Of a stretch of 42,282 nucleotides of DNA, positions 1 to 8,149 are shown piece after piece. Position numbers and translations under genes: made by a program. Origin of the DNA: Bacteroidales bacterium. GTDB lineage: Bacteria > Bacteroidota > Bacteroidia > Bacteroidales > F082. The notes beneath the pieces are model-generated. The model searched no databases and had not been told where the DNA came from. It saw nothing but the letters and a program-made list of their open reading frames with translations. Positions within the stretch are counted from its first letter, which is position 1, and each line of letters starts with the position of its first letter. The stretch is taken from contig JAEEJS010000030.1 in the NCBI GenBank assembly GCA_016282015.1, positions 1 through 42,282 on the forward strand. Direction: 5' to 3'.

Positions 1-1627
1 CGGTAACTGCTCAACTCAGAACATGGTTAACAACAGCAGCGTGTCAATCACAATCCCAGCTGGTACATACGACTGGTGCATCACCAACCCAACCCCAGGC
101 GATCGTATTTGGATTGCTTCATCAAACGGCACAATCGGTGGCCGTTACGATGACTTCACATTCGAAGCAGGTAACACATACACATTCCACGTCTACTTCG
201 GTGGTTCAAACGATGCTACAGACCTCACAGTTACTCCAAGCAAGAGCATCATGCCTAAGATGGATGTTAACACAGAAAGCAAGAGCATTGACGATGTCGT
301 CATCTCAAGAGGCAGAGACGTTGTTTACGAAGCTCACTTCGTAACAGATCCAGGTGCGATGAGCAATGGCGGCGACGCTTCATGGCTCAAGGCTTCACAG
401 TCAACATACGGTCCTGGCGCACAGAACGCTTCAGGCAACATGGTTGCTGATGAATTCACTCTGACAGAGGCTACAACAATCACTGAGATTGAGGTTTACG
501 GTTACCAGACTGGTTCAACAACAACTTCAACCTTCACAGGTATGTATGCAACTATTTACGACGGCAGCCCAGCTAGCGGTGGTCAGATTGTTTGGGGTGA
601 TATGAACACCAACATCATGACTTCAACATCATTCACCAACGCATATCGTGGTTCTAACAATGATGCTTCTGGCACAACACGTCCAATCATGGCTTTGACA
701 GCAAGCAACTTGAACATTGCTCTCCCAGCAGGTACATACTATCTCGTTTGGAACTTGGCAGGTAGCGGTTCAAGCGGCCCATGGGCACAGCCTGAAGCAC
801 TCCCAGAGGTTGGTAGCACAGGTAACGGTATCCAGTACCTTGCATCACAGGGTGCATGGCAGAACTTAACAGATACTGGCGCTGGCACTCCTTACGGTGC
901 AGCATTCAAGATCACAGCCAACGGCAGCGGTCCTGTTCCTCCAACACCTCCAACAGGTGACGTTCTTGGCGCATTCGTCTTTGTTGACGGTATGCTCGTA
1001 ACACCAACTCCAGTGGCATCACCAGTTTTGGTTGAAGACCTCGAAGAAGGTGAGCACATCATCTGCGTCAGAGTGGTTTACAACGACTACACAATGTCAT
1101 GCTACGAGTGCGAAATCGTTGAAATCGGTGAAGTCACTTGCGATCCTGTGACTAACCTCGAAGGTACCGAGACAGAATATCAGGGTGAACCTGCTATCCT
1201 CCTCTCGTGGGAAGGCGAAGCATTGTCATACAACATTTACTATGGCACAACATTGCTCGGCAACACACCTGAACTCGGTGTCTACATCACAGGCGTACCA
1301 GTCGGTGAATATACATTCGGTATCACAGCTGTCTATGACAACTGCGAATCAGATCCTATGTATGTGACCGTGGTTGTCGATGGTGTCAACGAAGACGCTG
1401 TTGTAAACGCTATCTATCCTAACCCAACAAGTGGTGACCTCCACATCAATGCTACAGCCATGACACGTGTAAGCGTGTTCAACACAATGGGACAGATGGT
1501 CTACGACCAGAATGTCAGCTGCGATGAGATGGTCCTCGACATGAGCCAGTTCGAAGCCGGTGTTTACATGGTGAACATCGTAACCGAAAACGGCACAAGC
1601 GTGAAGAGAATCACAGTTGTGAAATAA
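1..1627 (+). CDS. T9SS-exported adhesin-like protein, N-terminus outside window
   Basis: The reading frame is open from base 2 through the left edge, so only the C-terminal ~541 residues are seen and the true start lies outside. The first ~70 residues (motifs GTYDWCITNP and RYDDFTFEAGNTYTF) resemble the DUF2436 segment of Porphyromonas gingipains and haemagglutinins. A Thr/Ser-rich predicted beta domain follows, then a fibronectin-III-like segment beginning near LEGTETEY. The last ~75 residues are a type A T9SS sorting domain with YPNPTSGDL, a GVYMVNI-type motif and a terminal KRITVVK. The mature protein is expected at the cell surface or released. Its codon use, rich in ACA, TCA and CCA, differs from many neighbours, as is common in highly expressed surface proteins. 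The catalytic part, if there is one, would lie upstream. The sorting domain is certain; the function is not known. Confidence 0.85.
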   Translation, partial: GNCSTQNMVNNSSVSITIPAGTYDWCITNPTPGDRIWIASSNGTIGGRYDDFTFEAGNTYTFHVYFGGSNDATDLTVTPSKSIMPKMDVNTESKSIDDVVISRGRDVVYEAHFVTDPGAMSNGGDASWLKASQSTYGPGAQNASGNMVADEFTLTEATTITEIEVYGYQTGSTTTSTFTGMYATIYDGSPASGGQIVWGDMNTNIMTSTSFTNAYRGSNNDASGTTRPIMALTASNLNIALPAGTYYLVWNLAGSGSSGPWAQPEALPEVGSTGNGIQYLASQGAWQNLTDTGAGTPYGAAFKITANGSGPVPPTPPTGDVLGAFVFVDGMLVTPTPVASPVLVEDLEEGEHIICVRVVYNDYTMSCYECEIVEIGEVTCDPVTNLEGTETEYQGEPAILLSWEGEALSYNIYYGTTLLGNTPELGVYITGVPVGEYTFGITAVYDNCESDPMYVTVVVDGVNEDAVVNAIYPNPTSGDLHINATAMTRVSVFNTMGQMVYDQNVSCDEMVLDMSQFEAGVYMVNIVTENGTSVKRITVVK

Positions 1628-1650
1628 TAAATAACCATTAAGGTTGAAAT

Positions 1651-1683
1651 AAAGGGCTGCCGTTTGGCAGTCCTTTATTTTTT
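1651..1683 (+). terminator. Rho-independent terminator after the T9SS gene
   Basis: An 11-bp stem (AAAGGGCTGCC paired with GGCAGTCCTTT, one G-T wobble) with a GTTT loop is followed by a run of T. It lies 23 nt past the stop codon at 1627. Confidence 0.85.
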
Positions 1684-1922
1684 TGTTTTAAGCCGGAAAA
1701 TGGCAATGGGCGTAAAATAGTGGAAAACCAAGGGTTCAGATTGCGCTGACAAGACTTAAATCCGGAAGGGGTAAAATTGCTGTAATAGCCTTATTTTATT
1801 GAGACATACGTGAATTCTTAAAAAATTTTTGTTAAAATTTATTAACATTTAAAAAACATAGAATCTTGAGGTTTTGTTAAGATAAGTGCTTGTATATTAA
1901 TAGTATGTATTAATCAAGTGAA

Positions 1923-1954
1923 ATTAGCCGTTTTTCGTACGACTAATTTTTTTT
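1923..1954 (+). terminator. Possible terminator-like hairpin upstream of ssb
   Basis: ATTAGCCG and CGACTAAT form an 8-bp stem with one mismatch, followed by a run of eight T. It lies in the 391-bp gap 1628-2018, where I see no coding sequence. The gap is AT-rich from about 1800. The hairpin could end a short transcript or be a leader structure for ssb. Confidence 0.35.
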
Positions 1955-1961
1955 GTGTTGT

Positions 1962-1969
1962 TAACTTTG
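1962..1969 (+). promoter_or_regulatory. Bacteroidetes -7 element for ssb
   Basis: TAACTTTG matches the TAnnTTTG -7 consensus of the Bacteroidetes primary sigma factor and lies 50 nt before the ssb start. No good -33 TTTG is present at the usual 19-nt spacing. Confidence 0.5.
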
Positions 1970-2018
1970 TCAATAGCTTTTTAAACTTAATCTTAATCTC
2001 AACTTAAATTATAAACTT

Positions 2019-2384
2019 ATGGGAACCTTAAGAAATTCTGTACATTTGATTGGCCGGCCAGGCATGGATCCGGAGGTCAAGACCTTTGGCGAGGGTAAAA
2101 AAGTCGCCCGCTTCTCTTTTGCCACCAACGAAAGACACTACAACGACCAGATGGAAGTTGTGGAAGAGACAGAGTGGCATAACATCGTTTCGTTCGGCAG
2201 GACGGCAGAACGAGCCGAAAAAATCATCAGGAAAGGCCGTTTGACAGCTATCGAAGGCAAAATCCAAACGCGTCAGTATGAGGACAACAACGGAAACAAG
2301 AGGTATTTTACCGAAATTGTGATGGACGAATTCATGCTGATTGAGAGGATGAGCATCGAGGAGGATAAAACGGACAAGGAATAA
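2019..2384 (+). CDS. ssb: Single-stranded DNA-binding protein
   Basis: This 121-residue OB-fold protein coats single-stranded DNA in replication, recombination and repair. The opening NSVHLIGRPGMDPEVK, the central VARFSFATNERHY and the EWHNIVSFGRTAERAEKIIRKG core are typical of SSB. It is much shorter than chromosomal SSBs of about 150-180 residues. It ends in a charged tail (SIEEDKTDKE) without the usual acidic tip ending in PF that recruits partner proteins. Bacteroidales often carry more than one ssb, so this may be a secondary copy. It has its own -7 element. It is followed by a short noncoding stretch and is not obviously in an operon with the dehydrogenase downstream. Confidence 0.92.
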   Translation: MGTLRNSVHLIGRPGMDPEVKTFGEGKKVARFSFATNERHYNDQMEVVEETEWHNIVSFGRTAERAEKIIRKGRLTAIEGKIQTRQYEDNNGNKRYFTEIVMDEFMLIERMSIEEDKTDKE

Positions 2385-2611
2385 TTCATCAGTGGGGCCA
2401 TCCGCTATGGAAATCTCCTTTCCATTCGAAATTTATTATACAATTATATCCCTTCAACATCTTTGGTTTTACGATGCTCATAAATTTGGTTTCATCTTTG
2501 GTTATGGTTTTATAAATCACTGTCGGTATGTCGGATGGTCCCCACATGAATTTCATGATGGAGGTATGAAAAAAAAGACTATCTTTGTTGTCGGAAAAAC
2601 ACTGACAAATC
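2385..2611. other. Gap with nested inverted repeats before the dehydrogenase
   Basis: The AT-rich 227-bp gap has near-perfect inverted repeats at its ends (2392-2403 GTGGGGCCATCC and 2533-2545 GGATGGTCCCCAC). A separate perfect 14-bp inverted repeat has arms at 2572-2585 and 2615-2628, the second arm being codons 2-6 of the next gene. A 28-codon ORF (2566-2652) starts just after GGAGG and overlaps the next gene in another frame. A minus-strand ORF also covers the gap. Neither is convincingly coding. Confidence 0.45.
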
Positions 2612-3526
2612 ATGAAGATAGTCTTTTTAGAGCCGTTGGGACTCACTGTTGACGCCATAGATGGCGCCTGCGCCGCTTTAAAGGCCGCAGGACACGAGAT
2701 TGTTATCTATCCGAATCGTAACCCGGATGAAAATATAAAGCGCGCAGAGGGCGCCGAAATAGTTGTGGAGAGCAACATGCCGCTGCGCAAGGATTTCTTT
2801 GACGCATGCCCCAAGCTTAAAATGTTGTCGATAGCCTTCACAGGCTTGGATCATATCGATATGGAGGAATGCCGTAAGCGTGGCATTACAGTGATGAACG
2901 CCGCCGGCTATTCAACCGAAGCCGTAGCAGAGGAGACGATATGCATGATGATAGGGATGTACCGTCACGTTATTGAGAATGACCGCATCACACGCAGTTG
3001 TGCAGGGCCTTCAATAGCCCCCGGAAGGGAGATTGCAGGCAAGACTGTGGGCATAATCGGAATGGGAGCCATAGGTCAGCGTACCGCCGCCCTGGCTCAG
3101 GCCTTCGGATGCCGTGTGATAGCATGGAACCGCACTCCTCGTCAGGTGGCGGGAGTGAAATTCGTCGACAAAGAGACACTGCTTAGAGAGTCGGACATAG
3201 TGGCTTTGCACTTAGCCTTGAACGACGAGACCAGAAATTTCCTGACAGCTAAAGATTTCGCCATGATGAAGCCGTCGGCGGTCATAGTCAACGCGGCCCG
3301 TGGACCTGTGGTGAACAGCGCCGACCTTGCCGCCGCCCTGAAGAACGGTCTCATCGCCGGAGCGGCCCTCGACGTCTACGACGGCGAACCGCCACTGAAG
3401 TCTGACAATCCTTTATTGACAGCTCCGAACACCATGCTCTTGCCGCATATCGGATTTGCGACAAAGGAAGCGTTTGAACTGAGATTGGGAATAGTCGTAA
3501 ATAACGTGGAGAAATTTATTTCGTGA
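2612..3526 (+). CDS. D-2-hydroxyacid dehydrogenase (NAD-dependent)
   Basis: This 304-residue protein belongs to the family of D-3-phosphoglycerate, D-lactate and glycerate/hydroxypyruvate dehydrogenases, which interconvert 2-keto acids and D-2-hydroxy acids with NAD(P)H in the cytoplasm. The Rossmann fingerprint GIIGMGAIGQRTA is near residue 146. The catalytic triad of the family is visible: Arg in NAARGPVVN, Glu in YDGEPP and His in LLPHIGF. It is about the length of single-domain-pair members and lacks the ACT domain of long SerA proteins. The substrate cannot be assigned; a hydroxypyruvate/glyoxylate reductase-like role is as likely as serine synthesis. The 3' end overlaps the convergent dnaG by 11 bp. 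The start codon lies in the loop of an unusual inverted repeat. Confidence 0.88.
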   Translation: MKIVFLEPLGLTVDAIDGACAALKAAGHEIVIYPNRNPDENIKRAEGAEIVVESNMPLRKDFFDACPKLKMLSIAFTGLDHIDMEECRKRGITVMNAAGYSTEAVAEETICMMIGMYRHVIENDRITRSCAGPSIAPGREIAGKTVGIIGMGAIGQRTAALAQAFGCRVIAWNRTPRQVAGVKFVDKETLLRESDIVALHLALNDETRNFLTAKDFAMMKPSAVIVNAARGPVVNSADLAAALKNGLIAGAALDVYDGEPPLKSDNPLLTAPNTMLLPHIGFATKEAFELRLGIVVNNVEKFIS

Positions 3527-5468
3527 TGACAATGCCGAGGTCATGATTGATCTTGGTCCGGATATCATCGAGACGTTTTTTCTTTTGAAGAAGTATTAGC
3601 TGGTCGTCGGGATCGGTGCAGGATTGCAGCTCCTTGACGACAGCGGTGCGTCGGTCATCGATTACCATGTCTTTGAAACGGAGAATGGACATGAGGACGG
3701 CTTTTTTGAGGACGTCGTCTTCGGTCTTGACCACTATGCGGTGGCGGCGCCAGTCGTCGAGGCGGTATTGGGTGCTCAGCAGGTTGGCCGCAAGCTCCGC
3801 CACATCCTGTTCCTCGCTTGAGATGAAATCTTTGGCGGTGGGCAGCTGTTCGTTGTCAAGGCCGCGGTCGAAAGCGTCGAAAATCTTCTTGTGAGTGGGG
3901 TCGCGGAACAGCAGACCGTCGTTCTTGAGGTCGTCGACTATGAGCGAGGCTATGGTGGTCTTGTAATATGAGACCTGACCGGTTTCGTCCTGCTCTTCCA
4001 AATCCAAAGTGTCGCTGCCGTGAGTGAGCAGCAGTTTCACCAATTCCTGTTCCTGATAAAAACCTACTGGCAGAGTCGACTCGGGCTGCTGAACGGGCTG
4101 CTGTTGCACCGGTTTCTCGGCAGTCTGAGGCATAAGCGCAGGGTCTATGCCAAGCTGTTTGCGTAATTTGGCGCGCAAAATCTTGTTGAGCTCGTTCATC
4201 AGAGTCTGCTCGGGCACTTCGAGGGTGCGGCTGCATTCCTTGATGTAGGTGGCGCGATAGATGGCGTCAGGGATGACGGCTATGGTTTCGACTATGTCTT
4301 TGATGACGCCGGCCTTCTTGATAGGGTCGTTCTTGGCGTCCTTCAGAAGGAGGTTGGTCTTGAAGCTGATGAAGTCCTTGGCATTGTCTGTCAAATACTT
4401 GGTGACATACTCTATTGGATTGTGCTGAACGAAGGTGTCGGGGTCGTCCTCGGGAGGCAGAACCACTATGCGGACGTTCATGCCTTCTTCGAGTATCATG
4501 TTGGTGCCTCGCAGAGCGGCGTGTATGCCGGCAGAGTCGCCGTCATAGAGTATTGTGACGTTTTTGGTATAGCGGCTTATCATGCGCACCTGCTCGGTGG
4601 TGAGAGAGGTGCCTGAGCTGGCCACCACATTCTCTATGCCTGCCTGGTGCATCGACAGTACGTCGGCGTATCCTTCAACGAGTATGCAGTTGTCGAGGCG
4701 TGATATCTCGTTCTTGGCGAAGAAGATGCCGTACAATGTCTGACTCTTGTTGTATATCTCCGATTCGGGCGAGTTGACGTATTTCGCCTTGGTCTTTTCG
4801 CTGGTGAGTATTCGTCCGCCGAAGCCTATCACCTTGCCCGTGAGGTTGTGGATAGGGAAGATGACTCGACCCTGATAGCGGTCGTATGTGCGGTCTTCGT
4901 AGCTGCCGCTCAGGCCCACTTTGACCAGAAGGTCTTTGTCGTAGCCGTGTTTGGTGGCATATTCAGTGAAGGCCGAGCCGCTGTTGGGGCAGTAGCCGAG
5001 TTGGAACTTGCTGATGATGGCGTCGCGGAAGCCGCGTTCGCGGAAGTAGGCCAGACCTACGGACTGTCCCTCCTCGGTAGTCATCATGGTCTGGGAGAAG
5101 TAATCCTGAGCGAAGCTGTTGATGTTGAACATACGCTCGCGCTCGTTCTGGGCTGCCAATTCCTCGGGAGTCTGCTCGCGTTCCTCTATCTTGATGCCGT
5201 ATTTCTTGGCAAGATAACGTAGGGCTTCAGGGTAGGAGTAATGCTCGTGCTCCATGATGAAGCGCACCGAATCGCCTGCCTTGCCGCAGCCGAAGCACTT
5301 GAAGATGTTGCGGGCCGGGTTGACATTGAACGAAGGGGTCTTCTCTTTGTGGAAAGGGCAAACACCTATGAGGTTGGAGCCACGTTTCTTGAGGGTGACG
5401 AATTCGCTCACCACGTCTTCGATACGTGCCGTCTCGATAATCTGGTTTATGGTCTCGCGTGGTATCAT
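3516..5468 (-). CDS. dnaG: DNA primase DnaG
   Basis: This 650-residue primase makes the RNA primers for replication. The N-terminal CHC2 zinc finger has Cys37, His40, Cys58 and Cys61 (CPFHKEKTPSF ... KCFGCGK). The catalytic core follows, and a TOPRIM domain lies around residues 260-340 (LVEGYADVLSMHQAG, then LYDGDSAGIHAALRG, which carries the metal-binding acids). The C-terminal ~200 residues are the helicase-binding region. A Gln/Pro-rich linker (TAEKPVQQQPVQQPE) separates it from the core. The start ATG overlaps the stop of the upstream transporter gene as ATGA, which suggests translational coupling. It is last in a minus-strand unit with a transporter and a secreted protein, away from the rpsU-dnaG-rpoD arrangement of proteobacteria. 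Confidence 0.97.
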   Translation of the reverse strand: MIPRETINQIIETARIEDVVSEFVTLKKRGSNLIGVCPFHKEKTPSFNVNPARNIFKCFGCGKAGDSVRFIMEHEHYSYPEALRYLAKKYGIKIEEREQTPEELAAQNERERMFNINSFAQDYFSQTMMTTEEGQSVGLAYFRERGFRDAIISKFQLGYCPNSGSAFTEYATKHGYDKDLLVKVGLSGSYEDRTYDRYQGRVIFPIHNLTGKVIGFGGRILTSEKTKAKYVNSPESEIYNKSQTLYGIFFAKNEISRLDNCILVEGYADVLSMHQAGIENVVASSGTSLTTEQVRMISRYTKNVTILYDGDSAGIHAALRGTNMILEEGMNVRIVVLPPEDDPDTFVQHNPIEYVTKYLTDNAKDFISFKTNLLLKDAKNDPIKKAGVIKDIVETIAVIPDAIYRATYIKECSRTLEVPEQTLMNELNKILRAKLRKQLGIDPALMPQTAEKPVQQQPVQQPESTLPVGFYQEQELVKLLLTHGSDTLDLEEQDETGQVSYYKTTIASLIVDDLKNDGLLFRDPTHKKIFDAFDRGLDNEQLPTAKDFISSEEQDVAELAANLLSTQYRLDDWRRHRIVVKTEDDVLKKAVLMSILRFKDMVIDDRRTAVVKELQSCTDPDDQLILLQKKKRLDDIRTKINHDLGIVITK

Positions 5469-6862
5469 ATTGCCCAGATTAAAAGTCCTCCGATTATCAC
5501 TATGCCCGACACCACAAGGTCGATGAGGCAGAATCCCATTATATCCTTGGCGTTGAGTTTGGCTATGGCCAATGCCGGCAGAGCCCAGAAAGGCTGTATG
5601 AGGTTGGTCCAGGCGTCACCCCAGGCTATAGCCATGCCTGTGAGTCCGTGGTCAACGCTGAGAGCATCGCCGGCGGCAAACATAATGGGCGCCTGAATTG
5701 CCCAGTGGCCGCCTCCCGATGGCACGAACATATTCAAAATGGCCGCGCAAAGGAAGGTGTATATTGGATATGTTGTTGACGTTGATATGTTTACGAAGGC
5801 TTCACTGACTACGGTGCCCAGACAGATGCCCGAGGCTCCGACTCCTGTGATTATGCCCATAATGCCTGCGTAGAAGGGGAACTGCAGCAAGATGCCGGCC
5901 GCGCCGCCCACCGATTTGCCGAAGGAGCGGACGTAGGCTATAGGAGTCTTGTGCAAAACTATGCCCAGGAAGAGGAACAGCAGTATCACCGCACCCAGAT
6001 CGAAGGATGACTTCTTGACGAACAGGTTGATAATCAGGTATGTAAAGCCTAAAGCCGCCAATATGATGCTCAAGACACGGCTGTTTTCGAGCCTAGTGGC
6101 TGGGGTTAGGTTGGTCGCATCCCCTTGTGACTTTGCGGAGTCGTCTTCTTCTTTGAGCAGGGCCGGGTCGATGGTGACCACGTTGAGACCCTTGGGGTGC
6201 ATAAGCGAGTTGATCACGACTATGGCTACTGTTACCAGAACCACCATTATGATGTTGTGCGGATCAAGTATGGTGCGGCTAATCGGGATGGTGGAAGTGA
6301 TGACACCGTTGGTGGCTTTCACCAAATCATTGACATCTGAAGCCATTTTCAGAGGTATGGAACCTGAGATGCCGGCATGCCACACCACAAAGCCGCTGTA
6401 AGCCGAGGCTATGAGCAGACGGTAGTCGACACCGCTGAGTTTCTTGGCTGTCTCCTTGGCGAAGATGGCGCCAACTATAAGGCCGAATCCCCAGTTGAGC
6501 CAGCAGGCCACTGCCGATATACCTGTTACCAGGGCTATGGCTCCGGCCGGAGTCTTGGGCTTGGATGCCAGGCTGCTGATGCCTTTTTTGATCAACGGGG
6601 CGGCGGCGAGAGTAGCGCCGGTAACCAGAACGAGAGCCATCTGCATCGAAAAACCGAGTAGGTTCCAGACGCCGCCGCCCCAGTTGCTGACCACCTCCCA
6701 TATGGTCTGATGGCAGACAGGTATGGCAATCAGTATGGCGACAAAGGTCAGAATGATGGCGAAGATAAACGGCTCAGGCAGGTATTTCTGCATGAAATTG
6801 ACACATCCCGAGATGATTCTCTGGAATACACCGTTGTTCGATTCTGAGCCTTTGTTCTTCAT
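5465..6862 (-). CDS. atoE: Short-chain fatty acid transporter, AtoE family
   Basis: This 465-residue inner-membrane protein has about a dozen hydrophobic segments. It matches the AtoE/SCFA_trans family through YSGFVVWHAGISGSIPLK and the segment around VPSGGGHWAIQAPIM. AtoE proteins are thought to carry short-chain fatty acids such as acetoacetate or butyrate across the cytoplasmic membrane, which would suit a fermentative gut anaerobe. It lies between a secreted EEP-fold protein (TAATG stop/start overlap) and dnaG (ATGA overlap), so it is almost certainly co-transcribed with both. No acetoacetate-CoA transferase gene is adjacent, so direction and substrate are inferred from the family only. 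Confidence 0.85.
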   Translation of the reverse strand: MKNKGSESNNGVFQRIISGCVNFMQKYLPEPFIFAIILTFVAILIAIPVCHQTIWEVVSNWGGGVWNLLGFSMQMALVLVTGATLAAAPLIKKGISSLASKPKTPAGAIALVTGISAVACWLNWGFGLIVGAIFAKETAKKLSGVDYRLLIASAYSGFVVWHAGISGSIPLKMASDVNDLVKATNGVITSTIPISRTILDPHNIIMVVLVTVAIVVINSLMHPKGLNVVTIDPALLKEEDDSAKSQGDATNLTPATRLENSRVLSIILAALGFTYLIINLFVKKSSFDLGAVILLFLFLGIVLHKTPIAYVRSFGKSVGGAAGILLQFPFYAGIMGIITGVGASGICLGTVVSEAFVNISTSTTYPIYTFLCAAILNMFVPSGGGHWAIQAPIMFAAGDALSVDHGLTGMAIAWGDAWTNLIQPFWALPALAIAKLNAKDIMGFCLIDLVVSGIVIIGGLLIWAI

Positions 6863-8148
6863 TATTCTATTACAACTTTAATGGTTTTCATCATGCCGTC
6901 GGCATTGGTGATCTTGAGGAAATAAACGCCTTTAGGCAGATTTGCGACCGGAATCACGTGTTCGTCAACGCCACCTGCCACAAGAATGTCATCACTGTAG
7001 GATATCTGTCCCAAAGTATTGAATAACATCAAGTTAGCCTTTCCAATATTGTCCTGATAAAACCTCAGGTAAATCTTGTCGTTGGCAGGATTGGGATAGA
7101 GGTCGTATTGTAATTCGTTGGCACTTAGTTCGTTAACTCCGATATTTCCACCCACTGCGAGTTTCATAATGACCGGAAGATGGTCGGAGTTGCCGTAGAG
7201 GGCGTCGGCCACTTCCTTGGAAACGGCAGTGTTTGTCAGATAGTTGATGTTTTGGTTGAAATGACGGCCGTCCTGTCCGAGGGCTTTGTAGCTGCCGTTG
7301 ACATATTTGATATGGTCGCGGCCGCCGTAAATGCTTTCAGACATGAGGATGAAATCGAAACGGTCGTCCATGCCTCCGCCCGAAGCGCATCCGTTGTCGT
7401 CTCCGTGCGTAGACTGTGTATGATAGTTGACGAAGTTGCCGTTGTTGCTCCAACTGCCCACTCCGTAAGGATAGACAGGGTCGACAAAGTAAGCGTAAGG
7501 ATATGATGTACTGTTGGTCAGGGCTCTGTAGGCCAGTTCGGTCGAGGTGTAGAGGTTGAAGTCGCCCATGATGAGGACGTTTTCGCCCGGATAGTTGGCC
7601 GACAGATGTTTCATGACGTTTTCGGCCATGATTTTGCGGTTGCCCTCGTTCGATGAGCCGGTGCCTGCCTTGAGGTGAGCCACCACGCATACCAGACGTG
7701 TGCTGCCTGTCTCGTCGCTGTTGACGCGGAACTGGTAGACATCCACATCACGGGTGTAGGTGTTGGCCACGGTGTGAGCCATCAAAGTGACTTTGGTGGA
7801 GTTATAGAAGATACAATTGGTAAGAGACGAGTTGCCGCTGTTGGAGCCGGCACTCGTCTTCCAAGAGTTTGTTCCGTTGATGTTGAGGTTGTTGCGAAGG
7901 AAATCGTTAGGCAGTGAGGCCGACTTTCCCATTTCGCAAACCGTGAAAATGTCGGGGTAATAGGCCGACAGTATGGTGCGGATGTAGGCGTTTTTGTCGT
8001 TGATATTATTGTTGGTGTTGTTGCAACCGCCGTAGTTGTTACCGTAGTTGAGCAAATTGTACTGCATCACTTTCAGGGTGTCGGGCTCGCTACCGAAGGC
8101 CGAAAATGACGCTATTGCCAGCAATAATATGACGACAAGCCTTTTCAT
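6862..8148 (-). CDS. Secreted endonuclease/exonuclease/phosphatase-fold protein with T9SS sorting domain
   Basis: This 428-residue protein has a signal peptide (MKRLVVILLLAIASFSAFG). The EEP-fold domain shows MQYNLLNYGN near the N-terminus, VAHLKAG, MGDFNLYTSTE and NSDHLPVIM, the metal-binding and catalytic motifs of the DNase I/exonuclease III/sphingomyelinase superfamily. The last ~80 residues are a T9SS type A sorting domain (YDLYPNPANDKIYL ... GVYFLKI ... TIKVVIE). It is therefore expected to be exported and attached to, or released from, the cell surface. Extracellular nuclease is the most natural role, since Bacteroidales scavenge external DNA, but a phosphodiesterase acting on lipids is also possible. 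It sits in an operon-like run, 1 nt after the pseudouridine synthase gene and overlapping atoE by 1 nt. Confidence 0.88.
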   Translation of the reverse strand: MKRLVVILLLAIASFSAFGSEPDTLKVMQYNLLNYGNNYGGCNNTNNNINDKNAYIRTILSAYYPDIFTVCEMGKSASLPNDFLRNNLNINGTNSWKTSAGSNSGNSSLTNCIFYNSTKVTLMAHTVANTYTRDVDVYQFRVNSDETGSTRLVCVVAHLKAGTGSSNEGNRKIMAENVMKHLSANYPGENVLIMGDFNLYTSTELAYRALTNSTSYPYAYFVDPVYPYGVGSWSNNGNFVNYHTQSTHGDDNGCASGGGMDDRFDFILMSESIYGGRDHIKYVNGSYKALGQDGRHFNQNINYLTNTAVSKEVADALYGNSDHLPVIMKLAVGGNIGVNELSANELQYDLYPNPANDKIYLRFYQDNIGKANLMLFNTLGQISYSDDILVAGGVDEHVIPVANLPKGVYFLKITNADGMMKTIKVVIE

Positions 8149-8149
8149 C

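Noticed and set aside
1628..2018. tRNA or structured RNA in the gap before ssb
   Set aside because: No cloverleaf was seen; only terminator-like hairpins and a -7 element are visible.
2389..2658. 89-codon minus-strand ORF and overlapping plus-strand ORF between ssb and the dehydrogenase
   Set aside because: Both read partly protein-like, but neither has a good ribosome site and both run into the dehydrogenase gene or its inverted repeat.
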